DNA of 64,000 nucleotides from Portulaca oleracea (Eukaryota > Streptophyta > Magnoliopsida > Caryophyllales > Portulacaceae), in NCBI GenBank assembly GCA_029582165.1, contig CM055876.1, positions 30,635,317 to 30,699,316 on the forward strand, written 5' to 3'. Under the pieces are notes generated by a model. That model ran no database searches, was not told where the DNA came from, and was given only the letters and a program-made list of their open reading frames with translations. Made by a program: the position numbers and the translations under genes. Below are positions 45,330-56,504 of the stretch, one piece after another; within the stretch, counting starts at the first letter, position 1; every line of letters starts with the position of its first letter.

Positions 45330-47075
45330 ACATCTTTTTTAACTGACTCGCGGGTTACAACTTTTTTTAATGCATTCCCGGGGGTCATTAAACTTACTTA
45401 AGTGGCCGGAGGTGATATTCCGACCTGTTTTGGTCGGAATCAGGGAAAAGTCTTGTTTGCCCTTGAAAAATTGAGTGAAGTATCCTTTCTACCCTTAATT
45501 TGCCTGCTCAAAACACTGCCTTAGTTTTTCTCTCCTCTTCATTCTCTTAGTCCCTTTCCCACCCTCTCTAAATCGCCCCCACTTCCCCACCTCCGCTGTC
45601 CACCGGCGGCTCTCCGGCGCCCTTTTTCGGCGTCTGGGTCCCGGCTTCAAAAGTGAGCCATGCGCCATCATCGTTTGAGACGTAGCATGTGACCTTCTCG
45701 ACAGGGTAATCGATGGAAAGGAAATTTCTCTTTTGAGGGCATCAAGGTCAATCGATCTGTTTATGGGGAAAAACTTGGGAGCTATGTCCAAAAGCCATGA
45801 GAAGGCTAACCAGATTTCACAAACGATGGACATTAACCATAACCAAACAGTGCTCTCGTCAGGATGCCTCTCACGTCAAGTTAAGAAAAGTCCAGAAGCC
45901 ATGACGAGGGGGGTTCTTTTTCTGGGTTTGTTGGTTTTTGTTGTTGGGTTAGTGGAATTTTCTGGGTTTTTGGTTGGAGTTAACCTTCAGGGCAAGTTGA
46001 ATTTGAATAGATTAGTAAAGGTTTGTCCTTGAATTTGAGTTTGATATGGTCAATTTTTATCTTTTATCTTGACTGAGCTTAAGATTGATGCAGATTTGTT
46101 GTATGTCCTCCATTTGATGTTTGGTTACATGATTGATTAAACCTTTCCAAGTCTAGAGATGAGAATTGTGCATACTGGGTTTCAATTTAGAGTTGATGGG
46201 GTGCTGAAATGGTGTTCAATTTGCTTGTTGAAGAGAATTAGGTTGCATGAACTAAGCTTAGAAATGAAGCAAATGACTGTGTTTGAGTGATCTAGGGCTT
46301 TTTAGCTGTATCTTTGCTGAATTTGGTAGAATTTGATTTTGTGTTGCTGTTTTAGAATTTAGATCTCCTTTCAGGCATCTTCTTGCTTAGTTTGATTGCA
46401 TAATTGGGTTGTTAGGGTTTCATGAGATCGAGTGACGATCTATTGCCAATTTAGCCATCAATTTTATTAATTGAGCTTAATTGATTATCACTAATGTATT
46501 AGATCTGATTATATGAAAATTGGAGATTTTCATTGATTAATTAATCAAATCTTGTATTGTTAGTAGCGTTGAGAGTTATATGCATGATCTTTTGTTGGCA
46601 AGACCTTGTTGAGGGGCTTGAAAGCCTTTTCATTGTCGTCAAGCATGGGGTCGCCCTTGGTGTTAGGATCACAGTCCATGTCGTCATGGGGCCAATAGGC
46701 AGTGTCGTGACCAATATATATTGCATGCACCCGGAGCATGTACTTCGGATATTCATAAGTGAACAATCATTGTAAAAAAAGTGAACAATCTAATACCTAT
46801 GGTGAACAATCTAATATATGTGGGTGAACAATCATACAATCTGGAGCACATGCTCCGGGAGCACCTAATAAATTGCAGTGTCGTGACCTTACAAAGGAAG
46901 AGGGGGAGGGAAAGAGAGGAAGAGGGAGGAAGGGTAGTAAAGTTAAATTAGGTAGAAAAATAAGGGTATTTTCGTCTTTTTCAACATAACTTGTCGGATT
47001 TCAGTCAAAATGGCCGAAATGTCACATTTGAGTCATTTAGTTAAATATAATATCACCTGAAAATACATTATAGAA
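45330..47075. mobile_element. insertion specific to block C carrying a cellulose-synthase-like D fragment (Pack-MULE candidate)
   Basis: Block B and C align on both sides (near 33880/45290 and 34350/47120), but block C has about 1.8 kb here that block B lacks. The two ends show weak inverted similarity: left GTGATATTCCGACC...GGTCGGAATC, right reverse complement GTGACATTTCGGCC...ACTGAAATC. The interior contains recognisable CslD exons on the minus strand plus unrelated sequence. Gene fragments between inverted ends are the mark of Pack-MULEs. The exact ends and any 9-11 bp target duplication were not resolved. Confidence 0.55.
45640..45905 (-). pseudogene. cellulose synthase-like D (CslD) gene fragment
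   Basis: On the minus strand from 45905: GLFLT, a stop where the family has Trp, then R-ERHP and WLWLMSIVCEIWLAFSWLLD (a transmembrane segment), FPINRSIDLDALK, and after a junction IDYPVEKVTCYVSNDDGAWLTFEA. The last is the CesA/Csl catalytic D-D-G-A region. These follow the order of CslD proteins, Golgi or plasma-membrane glycan synthases, but about 50 residues between DALK and DYPVEK are missing. A stop and a frame change make it non-functional. Weak further similarity (KPLNKV near 46640, minus strand) would fit the N-terminal side of the same gene. Confidence 0.75.
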
Positions 47076-47287
47076 AAGTTATACCCCACTAGTTAGTTAA
47101 AAGAAATACATGACACTCCCCAACAATTTTTTTTTGTCTTCGGACAAAGTGGAAATTTTTAGAACACTTGAACAAGGTCACGAACTGTCTATACATTTTC
47201 TTCGTCCCTCCAAAACCCTCGAATAAACCCTCACAGAACCATTTTCCTCATAACTCCACTCTCAAACGGCGGCGTATAGGTGACAGA

Positions 47288-48430
47288 ATGCTCAAACATG
47301 GGAGAAACAGCCTCCAACATATCTTCTCTTACCATGCTTTTAGTTTTAGATGCGTTTCTGGGTACACATCATCCGCCATCAATGCCGGAACCTCTGATTT
47401 AACGGTGAATTATTTGGTTAATTCGCTTGGGTTCTCCAAACAAGAAGCCATTGTTGCTTCTTACAAGGTTAGTCCCTTCAAATCCCCCGAAAAGCCTAAT
47501 TCTGTTGTCACTTTTCTCAAAAGTAGTGGATTGAACGAAACCCAGATCAGAAAAGTCGTCTTATCTTTGCCCAGAATCCTATCTTCTGATGTCGACAAAA
47601 CCCTAAATCCCAAATTCGAGGCATTTAAGGTCCTTGGTTTAACTGGGTCTGATTTAGCCGAGGTTATCTCTGTACACCCTCACATCCTCTTAAGGGCTTT
47701 GGATAACCATATTTTGCCTACCCTTGATGTATTAAAATCAGTATTTGGGGACAAATTTATTATGCTTGAAGCTTTGAAGAAACGCTCATGGGTGCTTAGT
47801 CCTGGTGTGCTTAGAAAACTCCCTCCAAATGTCGCCTTATTGAAGAGCTACGGGCTTTCTGTGGAACAAATTAAGATACTGTTTCTTCGAAAAATGAGGT
47901 ATCTTGTGATGGATCCAAAATGGTTGCAAAATGTGTTGATCAGGGTTGAAGAAAAGTTTGGAATCCCTCGCGATTCGCCAATGTTTCCTCATGGAATTTG
48001 TGCCTTGGGTAGTATGAGTGAGGAGAGCTTAGAATCAAAACTCAAGGTATTCAGGAGCTGTGGATGGAGTGACTCAGATATCCTTGCGATAGCTAGGCAA
48101 AACCCGCGCTCCCTCGCGTTGTCAGAGTCCAAACTTAGAAGCAGTTTGAATTTTTTCATGAAAGATGTTGGGCTTCAGCCTTCTGAGATTGCCTCACAAG
48201 TGTATCTATTGACTGTCAGCTTAGAGAGGAGAGTAATCCCTAGAAGTGAAGTTCTTAAGGTTTTGAAGCAGAAGAGATTGATCAAACCTAACTACAAACT
48301 TTCCACTTATCTAGTAATGACTGAAGAGCGATTTGTCAAAAGGTTTGTGGTACCATTCAAGGATGAGTTCCCTGATCTTTATGCTGATTACATGCGAAGA
48401 GTGCGCTCTGCTTCAAAGCCTGGTGAATAG
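47288..48430 (+). CDS. mTERF-family protein, copy C (complete, single exon, 380 aa)
   Basis: Full-length relative of copy A, and almost identical to copy B before B's deletion. An upstream in-frame ATG at 47168 would add 40 residues; 47288 is preferred because the sequence is conserved with copies A and B from here (MLKHGRN). The N-terminus is basic and lacks acidic residues, as for mitochondrial or plastid import. mTERF repeats: LGFSKQEAIVASYKVSPFKS, SGLNETQIRKVVLSLPRIL, LGLTGSDLAEVISVHPHIL, YGLSVEQIKILFLRK, CGWSDSDILAIARQNPRSLALSE, VGLQPSEIASQVYLL, and the closing LYADYMRRVRSA. Family role: organellar transcription or RNA processing by sequence-specific binding. A CslD-carrying insertion ends about 210 bp upstream and may have replaced part of the promoter. 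Confidence 0.9.
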   Translation: MLKHGRNSLQHIFSYHAFSFRCVSGYTSSAINAGTSDLTVNYLVNSLGFSKQEAIVASYKVSPFKSPEKPNSVVTFLKSSGLNETQIRKVVLSLPRILSSDVDKTLNPKFEAFKVLGLTGSDLAEVISVHPHILLRALDNHILPTLDVLKSVFGDKFIMLEALKKRSWVLSPGVLRKLPPNVALLKSYGLSVEQIKILFLRKMRYLVMDPKWLQNVLIRVEEKFGIPRDSPMFPHGICALGSMSEESLESKLKVFRSCGWSDSDILAIARQNPRSLALSESKLRSSLNFFMKDVGLQPSEIASQVYLLTVSLERRVIPRSEVLKVLKQKRLIKPNYKLSTYLVMTEERFVKRFVVPFKDEFPDLYADYMRRVRSASKPGE

Positions 48431-49595
48431 GCAAACTAGTTATGTGATTTGCCTACTCAAAGTCGTCCATTTGATGGCAATAGTTATGGATCTTTATACT
48501 GGTTACATGAGAAGCATGAGTTCTGCTTCAGAAAGTGCTGAAGAAACTACTGACGTGGTCCAACTGCTCCAAGTCTTTCATTTGAGTTTTGACAGTAATC
48601 ACTCTGAAATGAATTGGGATTATTTTCAACCTTATGAGTTGTAGGATCCCTGAAGAGATTGTATTGAGTTTGTGGAAGAAATTATCATGGAGTTTTCAAG
48701 GAATTCATCTTTCACAGTTTTGTTGGGAATGATCATTGTGCCTGTAGGCTGTTGTAGTGTAGTTGTAGGGATAACTTCCTAGGTAGCTTGCTTTTAGAAT
48801 TTATTGAACTCCTTTTGAGAAAGAATAGCGGGGAAGGGGGGCATTTTCTTGATTGATCATCATGAATATGAGCAGAGCATCATTAACAAAGACCGAATGC
48901 TGGACAGAAGAAGTACAAGACTCACAAATTTGTGGCATATATGGTGAAATAAGAATGTACACTTTTGCCTACACTTATTCTTGGTTTGTTCTGCACAATG
49001 TTTATGCAATTTTCTGTAACTTTGTGTTCATTATTGATGATTAAATCAAGAGAAATTTTCCATGATATTTGCCATCTAACTTGTCTTCAATTTGCCATCT
49101 AAATTTTCCATGATATTTTTTTAAAAGTTCTGTTTCCATCTTACCTTCCAATAACCAAACATAGCCTCAGACATACAGCATAAACAAATGAAATAGCAGT
49201 ATTCATAGCGAGAGGATCTCGCATTATGAAATTATAGACAGAAACATAAACAAACACAAGAGATTGAACATCTCATATGGAGAAGACAACTCGATTGTTG
49301 GAGACATTTGATGGTGCAGAATGCATGATGTCTGTAATCTGATTACAGCTATAACCGTTGTGGAGTGTTCCATGCTCCCTGCATCAATTCAGGGCCATCT
49401 TTCATTGTTGGTATGCAATATAAATCACATTTATACCAGCATCGGCTGAAAATGCTTAAAAAGCATCCTGCCACCATTGAATTGCTTAGCAACTCTACAC
49501 ACTGATACTGGTTCAGTGGTTCGTGACTCCTGCAATTGTCTGGGCAAACTGTCAACACTCACAATTGGATATTCATGTTACAATGAGTATTTGTG
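48431..49595. other. 3' flank of mTERF copy C
   Basis: Homologous to 35208-36590. Carries the same partial repeat of the mTERF C-terminal coding end (48497-48545) and a conserved short frame ending at 48644. No separate gene. Confidence 0.55.
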
Positions 49596-50400
49596 AGAAT
49601 GCTCAACACGGGCAGAAATGGTGTTCAACATATCCTTACCAACTGTGCAATCATCGCTGAAACCTCCAACAGCATGGCTGATTACTTGATTAATTCAGTC
49701 GGTTCTCCAGAAAAGTAAGCCACTGTCGCTTACTACAAGGTCATCCCTTCAACTCCCTTATTCTGCTGTCAATTTGTTCAAAACTAGTGGATTTAACCAA
49801 ACCCAATTATTTTTTTTGAAACCAAACCCAATTATTAAAAAAAAAAAGATCATTTTTAAGTGCCCAAAATTTTTATGTCAACAAAACCCAAAAGCCCAAA
49901 TTGTAGGCTTTTCAGGTTGGGTTTCAGGACCCTCGGCCTATGCGGTTGTCATTTCCCTTCATCTGTATGTAAATTTTCTCACTTCAAATACTGTCTTATT
50001 GAAGAGCTATGGACTTTCTATTGATCAAAGTAAGCTCTTGGTCCTTAGAAAACCATTGTCCTTTGTGCTGGATCAAAAGTGGTTACAAGCTTTTTTGAAG
50101 AGGGTTGAAGAAAAACTTGGAACCCCACAATATTCATCCATGTTTTTCCATGGGGTTTATGCCTTGTAGGCGGTATGATAATCAGTGAAGAGTGCTCGGA
50201 ATCATAATTGAAAATATTTAGGATCTTTTTACAGAGTGCATCAGATATCTTGACATTGGCTAGGCTAAATCGACATGCTCTGCGATTGTCAGTGTCCAAA
50301 TTTAGTTTGAATTTTTTTCATTAAAGATTGAAAGTTGTTGGGTATCTCCAAACTTATATACATGTCTTGTGACTGTCAGCTGGTAGAGGAGAACTTAGAG
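49596..50400 (+). pseudogene. mTERF relic in block C
   Basis: Begins MLNTGRNGVQHIL, then YLINSVG with an early stop. Later parts in other frames are FKTSGFNQTQ and LLKSYGLSIDQSKLLVLRKPLSFVLDQKWLQAFLKRVEEKLG. Middle and C-terminal repeats are lost or shifted. Corresponds to 36592-37405. Confidence 0.82.
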
Positions 50401-50850
50401 CATATGAATATGTTAGTGAATGACAACTTTAAATGTGAGAGCAGTCATTGTGGAATGAATGGAGATTCCATTCAAACATATGAATAGTGAATAGTAGGAA
50501 GCATGTTTTTCAGGTTGTGAAGAAATCAACATGGAATTGTTGAGAAACCCAACACCTGATATGCTCGAGCAGCCGCCAGCCGGGTCATTTCAGGTTCCAT
50601 CTTCAACCAACAGACATGTTTCTATGCAACTCTTAACTTAACTCAATCTTAGCTTTGACTCAGAATAACAAACCAACCATATATTTATTTAGGCCGCCAA
50701 CAGTACTACTTTAGGCGGCTTAGGGCAGCTGTCAGGGCGGCTCCCGGCAAGAGCTTTGGGTGGCTCGGGTGCTCGATTTTGGTGGCTGTTTTTGTGTGTC
50801 ATCGCTTTGTTTATCTCCTTTGGGAAAAAAAAAGTATCCATTTGCGGCTA
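50401..50850. other. spacer between mTERF relic and carbonic anhydrase copy C
   Basis: Matches 37320-37660 of block B, then joins abruptly to sequence corresponding to 38575 of block B. The roughly 0.9 kb of block B that includes the carbonic anhydrase promoter and exon 1 is absent. Confidence 0.6.
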
Positions 50851-51104
50851 CTCCCCCCTCTCATATTAATTATCGTTTTTGAAATTTGTACAGTCAAATT
50901 TCAAAAATTTTGACCATAAAGTTCTCAATATATACAATTGGTTGCTACATAAAATTACCATCATTAGATTCGTAACGAAAAATACTGTATAAAAGTATAA
51001 TATTGCAATTGTTAATAATATATTATACAAGAAATTATCAATCAAAGAGTAACATTAGAAACCGTAAAAATAAAATTATGACAATCAATATAGAACGGAG
51101 GGAG
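50851..51104. mobile_element. Stowaway-like MITE in block C
   Basis: Flanked by TA (50849-50850, 51105-51106). Ends CTCCCCCCTCTCATATTAA and the inverted CTCCCTCCGTTCTATATTG. Shares its insertion site with the MITE at 38594-38816. Confidence 0.82.
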
Positions 51105-51265
51105 TAATAGATTTATGATGAATTTTACAATTATTAGAAGTCATGTATATATGTGGGTACACCACAGTGGACCATATGACAGTTGGTCCCTGCTGTCTTG
51201 AACAATTTTTTTTTTTTTAGTTATAATGTTTTTGAGCAAGTGTTAATTAGCTTTGATGAACACAG

Positions 51266-51483
51266 ATGATGAGACTGGGTTCAACTACATCCCATGGAGT
51301 GACAAGGGACCTGAAAACTGGGGATCTCTGCATGAGAATTGGAGGATATGCAACACTGGGACTAGGCAGTCTCCTCTCAATCTTCTTGCAAGGAGAGCAA
51401 TACCTGTCCCAATCACACAACAAATTTTCACGTTTTATCAACTTGCCCATGCCATACTCAAAAATCGAGGGCATGATATCGCC
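51266..51483 (+). pseudogene. alpha carbonic anhydrase copy C, exon 2 only within the window
   Basis: This 218-bp exon aligns without gaps to exon 2 of copy B and reads DDETGFNYIPWSDKGPENWG, then RQSPLNLLARR, to HDIA, with the same splice sites (cacag acceptor, gtatgt donor). Exon 1 with the signal peptide is not found: the promoter and exon 1 stretch of block B has no counterpart here. Intron 2 is broken 21 bp after the donor by the Athila element. Exons 3-7, including the zinc ligands, could lie beyond the right end of the window. Without exon 1 a normal secreted enzyme is unlikely. Confidence 0.82.
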
Positions 51484-51504
51484 GTATGTTTTCTAACTAC
51501 TCAT

Positions 51505-53047
51505 TGTTCAACTCGCAGTACAATGCGGGTTTTGTATCGTATCCACAGGGAACAAGGTCTTTTTGTCGAAACTTTCTTTACTAAGGCTTTGTTTAAGGTA
51601 ACAAAAACAAAAATGAAGGGAAAAGGGGGCAAGGATAGATTATCAGACAAAGACACAGAAAAAGAGGCTCAGGGGTCGGTTTTTACCACCTAATGGTTTC
51701 CCTCAAACAAAGCAATTCCGGACAAGACACTAAGCCAAGCTAGAAGTTAGGATATTGCAAAAGTAGAGCCACTTCGGGGCCTCTCTCGAGGTATACCCGA
51801 ATTTACCCCTCGTGGTTTGTCCAATAATTTCTTAAGGATGCACCTAGAGAGTTTGAAATGCAAATCTCCTTACCCGAACCCTTCCACTTTTCTCAAGTGG
51901 AATAGTTCAAGAATCCATTCGAATACCCCAAAGGACTACGTTTTGGTAGGTCTAGTGGGCTTTCGCCACACTAAATCCCGTAATCAAGGGAGTCATCGAA
52001 TGAAAACTTCATAAACAAGGCCTAGTGTTCTATCTAGAACTAACTCTAAATAAGGGAACCCATTAAAGGCTAAACCTTCCCCTAAACCCAAAAGAGACTA
52101 GCCACTAATCATGATGATAAGCATTAAAACTAACAAGCCTAACATAGGAACCCTAAGCATGATATCTAGAAGAGGGAACACAACAAAATTAAACACAAAC
52201 ACTAGTTAAGACAATGATTAAGAGAGAGTAAATGAAGACTTACCCAAAATAAGATGATAATAATAAAAGGATGAAAGAACACCAAAACTTGAATAAATAC
52301 TTCTTCACAATAAATACTTCTTCAAAATGTGATAATCCAAAACCAAGAAAGCTCAAAGAAAGACAAGTTTTTGTGATTAAAAGTGAGAAGATCCCCTTAG
52401 GGAAGAGTGCTAAGCTCTCTTCAAAGCAAAGATGAACAGTGAGCCCCCCCCCCCCAAAAAAATTAGGTTTAGTTTTGGACCGAGCTTAAATACATTGGGA
52501 GAAAAATAACTAAAACGCGTCGTTTTGGCCTAAAAATTCCATCCGGACGGTGGTCACACGGCGCTACCTCGGTCGTCGCCACGCGTGACGAGGCGATTTC
52601 AAAATCTCGAACAAGAAGTCTTCGCTAGGGTCACGGCGCTACCAAAGCCGTCATGCCCGTGACCTCTGGGTTCGGCAACAGAATTCCTTCAGCTGTGTCA
52701 CGGGCGCTACCAAGGATCGTCACGCCCGTGACCGCTCTCGGCAAAATGGGAGAAATTCTGCTGAAATTGGTCACGGGTGCTACCAATAGGGGTCACGCCC
52801 GTGACCTCCAGGTTTCGACTCCTCTTTGCCTTATCTCGGGATGGGCCACTCAGAAAATTCCGGGGTTGCTTCCTTGAATTCGAGCGGGTTCTCGGCGACG
52901 TCAACCAAGCAACTCCCAATGCCTCGGACCCAAACTATCCTGCATGAAACTAAAGGAAAACAGATAAGCGGCAATTATTGAGGAGGGAACGAGCCATAAT
53001 TTCTAGGTAAAAGGAGCGATACTTAGGCTCAAAATCGAGCCTAAACA
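51505..53047 (-). repeat. Athila 3' LTR (1543 bp)
   Basis: Starts TGTTCAACTCG and ends CCTAAACA on the plus strand. The first 996 bp repeats at 63020-64000. A minus-strand TATA-like TATTTAAG lies near 52485. The 52540-52810 part holds four GC-rich palindromes (TCACGGGCGCTACC ... GTCACGCCCGTGA). A C-run at 52445-52456 is short in the other LTR. Confidence 0.93.
52545..52810. repeat. GC-rich palindromic repeats in the LTR
   Basis: Four copies at about 52556, 52628, 52694 and 52768 of a hairpin: GTCACGGGCGCTACC, a 5-8 nt loop, then GTCACGCCCGTGAC. Three more copies occur inside the element at 56935-57110. Confidence 0.88.
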
Positions 53048-53060
53048 CCCCCCCACACTT
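53048..53060 (-). promoter_or_regulatory. Athila polypurine tract
   Basis: The minus strand reads AAGTGTGGGGGGG immediately before the 3' LTR start TGTTTAGG, the expected site for plus-strand priming. Confidence 0.88.
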
Positions 53061-55027
53061 AGGGCTTTGCTCGTCCCGAGCCAAACTACACAAAACTACC
53101 GAAACTAAAACACAAACTCGCTTTCGCGAGACAACGGTGCATTTAGCGTATACACCAAGCCCTTTGAACCCCGGCCGGGTGGGCGAGGTAGGTCTCGTGA
53201 GGGTTTGTAGTTGTACCCACAAAAGTCCAAGAAAGAGGAAAAAGGGGAAGAAAAAGAAGTGAAAACCGAAAAACAAAACAAGGCAAAACAAAAGCAAAGA
53301 AAATACTCCCGTCCCCAATCATGCACCTAGTTCCCCAACCCGCCTCAACAATCGACTGGAAGAAGCAAGTATAAACTAATTAAGACACGAAGGTTGGAAG
53401 ATTGCCAATCTTCGAGATTTTGAACCAAAACACTTCCTGATGAGCAAAACACCTCGTGCATATGCGCAAGTGGGCTCTAACTGGTCCTTCCTATCCTAAG
53501 CCAGAAAATCAGAGTTGTTCTCATGCTCAAGCTCGGGATTATCTATCCTAATTCACTCTTGGTTTTCCTTTCAACCTCTCTTTTCTTTCTTTTTTTCTGC
53601 TTTTCTTGCTCTTCCTTGCCATCTATTTCTAAACTCTTTGTTTGTTTTTTTTTTCGTTTTCTTGCTTCGCTCTTTTCTTTCTTGCAAAAACTACACTCTT
53701 TTCTTTCCACTCAACTGCTTTGTATCTTTTAGAGTGTTTGCGTCGGGTTTTGCGGGATTTAAGCACCGGCCTTCGCAAAGGGCTACCCTCCCTGTTGGGT
53801 TTCTCCATACGTGAGACATTGCACTTAAGGGGCATAGGGTGCCGATCCACCCAAACCAACCCATGACGGTAGGCCCGACAGTAATTTATTAATGTTTTAA
53901 TTAAGAGCTTAAGCATTTGAACAACCAAAACCGTCCAACTTAGGTAAGAAGACTCAGTCAAAGCGTGTAAGAATTGAGGATTCTGCTTTCCCATTCCATG
54001 TAGAGGTCTAAAAGAGATAAGTCATGGCGAAAATCCTTCCTAAGGTCTCTATTTATTCATACCGGCCGCTTCCAACTAACCGAATCGGCAAATTAGAAAA
54101 CTATCTACATAACTGTGAATGGAAACATCTTCAAAAAGAAAAGAAAGAAACTTTTGGGTTTTTCACAAGAATTCTCCCCTTTTAACTCTTTCACACACAA
54201 CTATGAAAATTGTGAAAATTTTTAGAATTTTTCATATTTTAGGCCAAAGCTAAAAAAAAAAAAACAAAAACAAAAACAAAAAGGCTAGGTGATCTACCCT
54301 TGAAACAGAATATCTCCCCCCCACACTTAAAGCCTCACAATGTCCTCATTGTGAGAGGGTGTCTCATGAAGGGTAGAAAAACATATAAACAAACACCTAG
54401 CGCGAAAAGCAAAAAGTCAAACGAAGAACACAAAGGAAAGGGGGTGGCGCCCCGAGCCCACACGGCTCTAACAACAAAAGTCCCAACAAGTAGCATAGTA
54501 GGAGCGCGTCACCGAAAAGAAAAACAAACATGCATGCAGCAGAAAACAAGGAAGAAAAGAAAAAGAAAGAGAAGTGGAACGGGCTTACCGAGAGGTGTCT
54601 TGAGTGCATAAGTGAACACCGAACCAGCGGGGGACATAGAAATGGTTAGGGAAAAATAAAACAGCATGCATGAATAAAAACAACAAAAACTCAAAGAAAA
54701 GAAAAACGAAAACTAAAGAAAAACAGGAAAATATTTACAACATGTACATAGCCAGGGATACGACCGGCTTAATGCTCGATGTTGTTGAGCAAAAACCGGG
54801 AAAAAGAGCCTCACAAGAGTCACACATTAGGGAAAGTGTGGACTACGCAGCAACATCACAAAGCAAATGATAAACTCGGCTGACCAAGACCTTAAACACT
54901 AGGGGGAAAAAGGGGAACGCACACAACCGTTAACATGATCCAAACCCAACCGAGCAAAGCAAATACTCCCACACTTACTTATCATGCAAAATCAACTAAA
55001 GAGATTAGGGGAAGGGGATGCTTACAA
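53061..55027 (-). other. Athila non-coding region between the third ORF and the 3' LTR
   Basis: About 2 kb with no recognisable protein, strongly biased in purine/pyrimidine between strands, with long T/C or A/G stretches. A second PPT-like sequence (minus strand TTTAAGTGTGGGGGGGAGAT) lies at 54311-54330. Long untranslated regions here are usual for Athila elements. Confidence 0.7.
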
Positions 55028-56504
55028 TCATTGATTACCGGAACCCCCATGAGGGGGTTGATCGGAAGGGTAGTAGCCTGCTGGTGGGAACCATCCATAG
55101 GGCGGGCGCTGGCCGCCTCCGCTATAATAACCGTAGCGGAGGTCGTTTAGGATCTCATCGTGCTGTTGCACCCGGGCTTGGAGATTCTCCAAGATGGCGT
55201 GGTCCTGTTGTTGGAGGGTGCGGATGTCCTGGATCCCGGCGTAGATGTTGCTGAGTTGGGTGGACATAGCTGAGAAGTCCACCGAACCCATGCCGGAAGG
55301 TGCCTGGGCATGTCCCTCAGCTTCCCCCTCCTCCTCTTCGCTCTCTTCCTCTTCTTCTTCGCTTTCTTCCTCTTCGCTCCCAAGAGGGCTCCCCTCGTGT
55401 TCGCTCTCAGCATTGAGAGGGTCGCCTTGGAGCATGGCATCGCTACGCTGCTCGCAGGACCACGTGTTCCGGTCCCTAACATCAAAGCGAGCTGCGTTCC
55501 CGCTTCGCCGAAAATCAAAGTTAGTTTGGCGGCGGGGCTTGGTGCCGTGCACATAGTTGATCAGGAGACGGTCTTGGGAGAAGATCTTCATGTTAATGAG
55601 CCGAACCCCGTCCAAAGGCTGACACTCAAAATGCGGGTTCACCCTCCGCATGTATGGCCCGAAGCCACATCGGTCCGCAATGTAGGAAATGATATGACCC
55701 ATGCCGATGGTGTACTTCCGGGTCGCGCGGGAGATCTCATGGAATTGGTGAAGGATTACCGAGGCCGCGTTGACCCGACGTCCGAGAAGGGCATTGAAAA
55801 TAATGAATAGGTCCGCTGCGGTTTATGTTGCCTAAATCGCGCCCGACCACCGAGTTGGTGATCAAGCGCTGTAGCTCTCGGAGGACGGGATTGCAGAAGG
55901 CCCGGGCCTAGGTGCGCTTGGGGTCGAAGTAGCGGTGACGTGAACCAAAGCGGCGACATCCGCCTAGCCGGCAAGTTAAGAGCTTCATAGCCTATTGGCG
56001 GAAATTGTCAATCTCCTCGGCGGGAATGCCACCCACAGGAAGGCGGAGCTTCGCACTTAGCTCGTCCAACGTTAGTTGCACGAGGCGCCCATTAATTTGG
56101 AAGCTCAATTGGGCGTCGTTCCGAGTTGGTCGATCAACTTGTAATGAGCTTAAAAACTCAAGGACGACCTGATCGTAAACTTTGGTGTTGATTTTTATGA
56201 AGGTCTCCCACCCTAGGACTCCAAAGAGGTGGTCTAGACTAGGTTTCAGGTTCATCTCCCTACAAGTCTCCTCGTGGTAGATGAATGGAATGGAGATTTT
56301 CCTAATCCGGAACTTAATATATTTCTCCCGGTGCCAATCGGCACGGAATTGAATCCTAGAAGGGTCTAAAACAACCAAAGGCTTAGACTCGGAACGAATA
56401 GCAGGCGCCATACCTTGAGGGGCCGGTGGGGGTCCCCTACCGGAAGAAGAGCCGGGGCCGGAAGGTGCTTGTCGTTGACGCTTTGATCGACTTGAGCTGG
56501 CCAT
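55028..56504 (-). pseudogene. Athila ORF in the envelope position, frameshifted
   Basis: Minus-strand frames 56504-55992 and 55702-55028, with an intervening piece near 55974-55756 in a further frame, form one broken protein. The first begins MASSSRSKRQR, has a basic/Pro-rich start, then WHREKYIKF, FGVLGWETFI and LSAKLRLPVGG. The last has RCGFGPYMR, an acidic Glu-rich stretch, an ISNIYAGIQDIR/ILENLQARVQQHDEIL coiled coil and a Gly/Tyr/Pro-rich tail. This fits the Athila ORF-1 family (Pfam ATHILA), whose role is unknown; it sits where retroviruses have env but shows no membrane segment here. Confidence 0.8.

Noticed and set aside
47168..47287. 40-residue N-terminal extension of mTERF copy C
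   Set aside because: Not conserved in copies A or B; an in-frame stop precedes the equivalent start in copy B, and the shared start at 47288 gives a better presequence.
51253..51693. 146-codon carbonic anhydrase frame running into Athila
   Set aside because: Only the part to 51483 is exon; the rest reads through intron 2 and the LTR and is not a real fusion.
55310..55810. 166-codon plus-strand frame
   Set aside because: Antisense shadow of the Glu-rich Athila ORF, giving a run of Ser/Leu/Phe.
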